A stretch of 57,145 nt of DNA from JBIOHP01 sp044449065 (lineage in GTDB: Bacteria > Bacteroidota > Ignavibacteria > UBA10030 > SZUA-254), in assembly GCA_044449065.1 (NCBI GenBank), contig JBIOHP010000026.1:1-57145 (forward strand), given 5' to 3'. The notes below the pieces were generated by a model, which saw only the letters and a list, made by a program, of their open reading frames with translations, ran no database searches and had not been told where the DNA came from. A program made the translations under genes and the position numbers. This document shows, in pieces, positions 54,710 to 57,145 of this stretch (its first letter is position 1; the number at the start of each line of letters is the position of its first letter).

Positions 54710-55671
54710 TTTATAGAAGCGTGATAGTAAACAGCGTCAGGTGGGATTTTTTCGCTGAGGTAATCTTTATTTTTATACGGATAAACGGAACGCGGCTTGG
54801 AATCTATATATGCAGCGATTTCTTGCGCTTCCCGGAAACTCAAACTGACGGGATTAATATACGGCATGGCATACATAAACATCCCTGCGAGTGTATAAAT
54901 TCTTCCCGCGCCTGCGCCGTCGTTCCAGGATTCATCACCCCAAAGCGGTCCCGCTTTCTTATCGCCGATCTCGACTCCCTGGCCGTCATCGCCGTGGCAA
55001 TTGGAACATCTCTCTCTATATAAAGCTTCTCCATGGTGCAGATTGAGTTCCTTGATGGGGATTTGCTTATCAGGCGGGATAGTATTCTGTCCGCGCCAGG
55101 AAATCTTATTTCCGGTGGGAAACCCTGAAGACAGCCACGATATGTACGCGGCTATTGCAAGCACTTCCTCTGACGATGTAGAGGGAATGAAGAGATCAAG
55201 GTCGCCGTTATGAAGCGAATCATTCTTTGAAGCATCGATGCTTCTCTTAAAACAATCCACAATACGGTCTTCGAGACTGTATAGTCTGCCGGAGCGTTTG
55301 TTATATTCGGGAAATGCTCCCGATACTCCCACGAGGGGGAGCGCACGTTCGCGCTGGCCCGCGTTCAAATGGCAATTGCTGCATGACAATTTATTGGATG
55401 CGAAGCGCGATTCCTGCGGCGTCTGCGTGAAGAGCCGGAAGCCGAGCTTAATCTGCCCGGCGAGATTTTTTTCCACGGCGAGCGAATCCGTAAGTGGATT
55501 TTTTGGGATGTCCCAGGCAGTTTCCATGCCGGTGGTATCAGGAATTAATCCCGACGCCGTAGTGGTATCGGTATTCCATTCGCGTGTGAATTTATCGCGC
55601 GCGCCGGAATGTAATCCCGCCGTCAGGACCAGCCAGATTACCAAAGTAGATATTGTTACGCTCTTAATCAT
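54706..55671 (-). CDS. Dihaem cytochrome c, thiosulfate dehydrogenase (TsdA)-like
   Basis: The 321-residue exported cytochrome has a signal peptide (~1-24) and two CxxCH sites: KLSCSNCHLNAGQRERALPLVGVSGAFPEYN (site one) and RERCSNCHGDDGQGVEIGDKKAGPLWG (site two). The first haem region and the EDRIVDCFKRS segment match the TsdA family, in which a conserved cysteine serves as a haem ligand; Cys in DCFKRS is a candidate. TsdA joins two thiosulfates to tetrathionate, or the reverse. The distal ligand MYAMPY may be a Met. Its partner cytochrome (TsdB) is not present. The convergent DsrE-like gene supports a sulfur role. Confidence 0.85.
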   Translation of the reverse strand: MIKSVTISTLVIWLVLTAGLHSGARDKFTREWNTDTTTASGLIPDTTGMETAWDIPKNPLTDSLAVEKNLAGQIKLGFRLFTQTPQESRFASNKLSCSNCHLNAGQRERALPLVGVSGAFPEYNKRSGRLYSLEDRIVDCFKRSIDASKNDSLHNGDLDLFIPSTSSEEVLAIAAYISWLSSGFPTGNKISWRGQNTIPPDKQIPIKELNLHHGEALYRERCSNCHGDDGQGVEIGDKKAGPLWGDESWNDGAGAGRIYTLAGMFMYAMPYINPVSLSFREAQEIAAYIDSKPRSVYPYKNKDYLSEKIPPDAVYYHASIK

Positions 55672-56221
55672 GATGTTGAAATATACATTCTCAGGGGAAC
55701 GGAGTCAAGCAGGCATGGTGGGTTCTTATAGATAAATACACACCCCTTTAATTCCCCTCTGAAGAGGGGATTCGCCTTCGGCGACATTTAAATTTTTCAT
55801 ATCTCAATTCTAATCAAATAATTAATTTTAAAACAAATTAAGGGGGTTAAAAATCCCCTCTATGAGAGGGGTGTCTCCCGACAGCTTTACCCGCCGATAT
55901 TTTGGCGGGAGTCGGGAGACCGGGTGTGTGAAATACCACGAATTGATCCGACAGATTGGCAATTTATTCTTAGCGTGACGTGAAGCCCCAATTGTACCCT
56001 TACCATTGCTTATATAAATATCAGCGCATTATTGGAAGTATTCGGGGTAAGTAGATCGCCCGCCTCAACGACGTAGTCGGGCAGGCTACTCCCGACTTTG
56101 GTCGGGATCGCGATAATGAAAAGCAGGGATAATGTCAACAGCGTATGATGTTCACTACATCCGTTAAACAATCATCCGTCGCCTTGTGTCCAATAGGTGA
56201 ATTCATTCATATGCCCAAATA
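55672..56221. repeat. Repeat-rich intergenic region
   Basis: No gene is recognised in these 550 bases. Inverted repeats include CCCCTCT...AGAGGGG (55,756-55,772), CCCCTCTATGAGAGGGG near 55,856-55,872, a nested hairpin GTCTCCCGAC...GTCGGGAGAC with inner CCCGCC/GGCGGG (55,873-55,920), and TCCCGAC...GTCGGGA (56,090-56,107). The stretch resembles a cluster of miniature insertions in an A+T-rich gap. Confidence 0.6.
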
Positions 56222-57145
56222 ATGGCACTTAAACACATTCTTCTGCTGATATTGCTCATTCTCCCGTTACAGGCGTGGTCTCAGGGAACCGGTCTGCGCG
56301 GTAGAATTCTTGACGCCAGAACAAAAGCCCCGATGGCCGGCGCAACCGTGCGGTTGATCAACAGCATGGATACCACAAAAACGTTCGTTACCGTCACCGG
56401 CGCCGATGGATCGTTTTCTATTCAAGGCACAGGATTGCATGCCTACGATCTTGAGGTCGTCTATGTTGGATATGTTACCATCACTAAATTCATCCGCATC
56501 GACAAAGCGATGCTTAATCTGGGCGATCTGTTGATGACGCAGGGTGTGGTTCCATTGGGTGAGGTGCTTGTAGAAGGCAAGGCAATTCCCGCCATCCAGA
56601 AGGCGGATACGACGGAAATGAATGCCAAGGCATTTAAAACTAATCCCGACGCGGACGCCCAGGATCTCATTACAAAAATGCCGGGCATCACGGTCGATAA
56701 CGGCGCGGTGCGCGCGCAGGGCGAGGATGTGCAACAGGTACTGGTCGATGGCAAACCGTTTTTCGGGAGCGACGCCACACTGGCTCTGCGCAACCTGCCT
56801 GCTGATGCAGTTGAAAAAATCCAGGTCTACGATAAGATGAGCGATCAGGCGGAATTCACCGGCTTCGATGATGGTAATTCGATGAAGACGATCAATATTA
56901 TCACACGTCCCAGTCACCGCAACCAGCAGTTTGGGAAAACCTATGCGGGATACGGCGACGACGACCGGTATTCTGCAGGCGGCGGGTTAAATTTTTTCCG
57001 CGGCGATACGAGATTCTCGGTTATCGGGCTTTCCAATAATGTGAACCAGCAAAATTTTTCCACGCAGGATTTGTTGGGAGTTATGGGAAACACAAGTCCG
57101 CGCGGCGGTGGCGGCGGCGGTGGTGGACGAAGGGGCGGCGGAGGC
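56222..57145 (+). CDS. Outer-membrane receptor with carboxypeptidase-regulatory and TonB-plug domains (partial)
   Basis: The frame starts at ATG 56,222 and is open to the window end (308 codons). Order: signal peptide (MALKHILLLILLILPLQAWS), carboxypeptidase-regulatory-like beta-sandwich (~22-105; LRGRILDARTKAPMAGATVRL), then a TonB-plug-like domain (DLITKMPGITVDNGAVRAQGEDVQQVLVDGKPFF), a YDKMSDQAEFTGFDDG segment and the first barrel strands. It ends in a glycine-rich linker (NTSPR, then a Gly/Arg run). This resembles the TonB-dependent/OmpA-like 'outer membrane beta-barrel family protein' group of Bacteroidota. The substrate is unknown. The rest of the gene is outside the window. Confidence 0.9.
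   Translation, partial: MALKHILLLILLILPLQAWSQGTGLRGRILDARTKAPMAGATVRLINSMDTTKTFVTVTGADGSFSIQGTGLHAYDLEVVYVGYVTITKFIRIDKAMLNLGDLLMTQGVVPLGEVLVEGKAIPAIQKADTTEMNAKAFKTNPDADAQDLITKMPGITVDNGAVRAQGEDVQQVLVDGKPFFGSDATLALRNLPADAVEKIQVYDKMSDQAEFTGFDDGNSMKTINIITRPSHRNQQFGKTYAGYGDDDRYSAGGGLNFFRGDTRFSVIGLSNNVNQQNFSTQDLLGVMGNTSPRGGGGGGGGRRGGGG

Overview
The window reads as a chromosomal segment from a member of the FCB superphylum, most like Ignavibacteriota or a neighbouring lineage. Four exported proteins end in the C-terminal sorting module (Asn-Tyr-Pro-Asn-Pro ... ending in Lys-hydrophobic-Leu-Leu-X-Lys) typical of type IX secretion (T9SS) cargo in that group. A DUF4159/DUF4175 pair, a long-form PurC and a carboxypeptidase-regulatory/TonB-plug protein point the same way. 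Base composition is moderate, except for two clearly A+T-richer islands at about 19.2-25.0 kb and 43.4-45.4 kb. No rRNA, tRNA, CRISPR array, transposase or integrase was recognised.

Layout. (1) 0.1-5.6 kb, minus strand: a truncated sialidase-like fragment and two tandem LVIVD-repeat T9SS proteins, the second broken by a frameshift. (2) 6-10.2 kb: DUF4159 and DUF4175-like proteins. (3) 10.4-14.8 kb: a molybdenum block with a Tat lipoprotein sulfite-oxidase-fold enzyme, a small lipoprotein, a cytochrome b, moaA, a moaC-mogA fusion and a second, cytoplasmic sulfite-oxidase-fold enzyme. (4) 15.2-19.2 kb: housekeeping genes (Sua5/YrdC, DUF971, CBS pair, phosphofructokinase, Aat). (5) 19.2-24.7 kb, minus strand: an overlapping four-gene operon encoding a dual-ATPase histidine kinase/Hsp90-like protein, a receiver-domain protein, a DNA cytosine methyltransferase and a Vsr endonuclease. 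This is the best candidate for an unusual, probably defence-related system. (6) 25-35.5 kb: amidohydrolase, DUF4440-like protein, purC, a putative metalloprotease with a helix-hairpin-helix tail, aldo/keto reductase, cupin, alcohol dehydrogenase and HrpB helicase. (7) 35.8-43.3 kb: two large T9SS cargo proteins, one built of six copies of a ~165-residue repeat, the other a seven-haem cytochrome. (8) 43.4-45.4 kb: two divergent nuclease-like genes. (9) 45.5-48.3 kb: a HutH-family lyase whose cofactor-forming serine is cysteine, and an aldo/keto reductase. (10) 48.4-53.3 kb, minus strand: three membrane-anchored pilin-like proteins followed upstream by a NarL-type two-component pair. (11) 53.8-57.1 kb: a Tat-exported DsrE-like protein, a TsdA-like dihaem cytochrome, a repeat-rich gap and a partial outer-membrane receptor that runs off the window.

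How the parts fit. The molybdoenzymes, the TsdA-like cytochrome, the DsrE-like protein and the surface multihaem cytochrome suggest respiratory and sulfur redox chemistry at the cell envelope. The T9SS tails suggest a large secreted or surface-attached proteome. The 19-25 kb operon combines phosphorelay components with DNA methylation and mismatch nicking; its translational overlaps imply that the four products act together.
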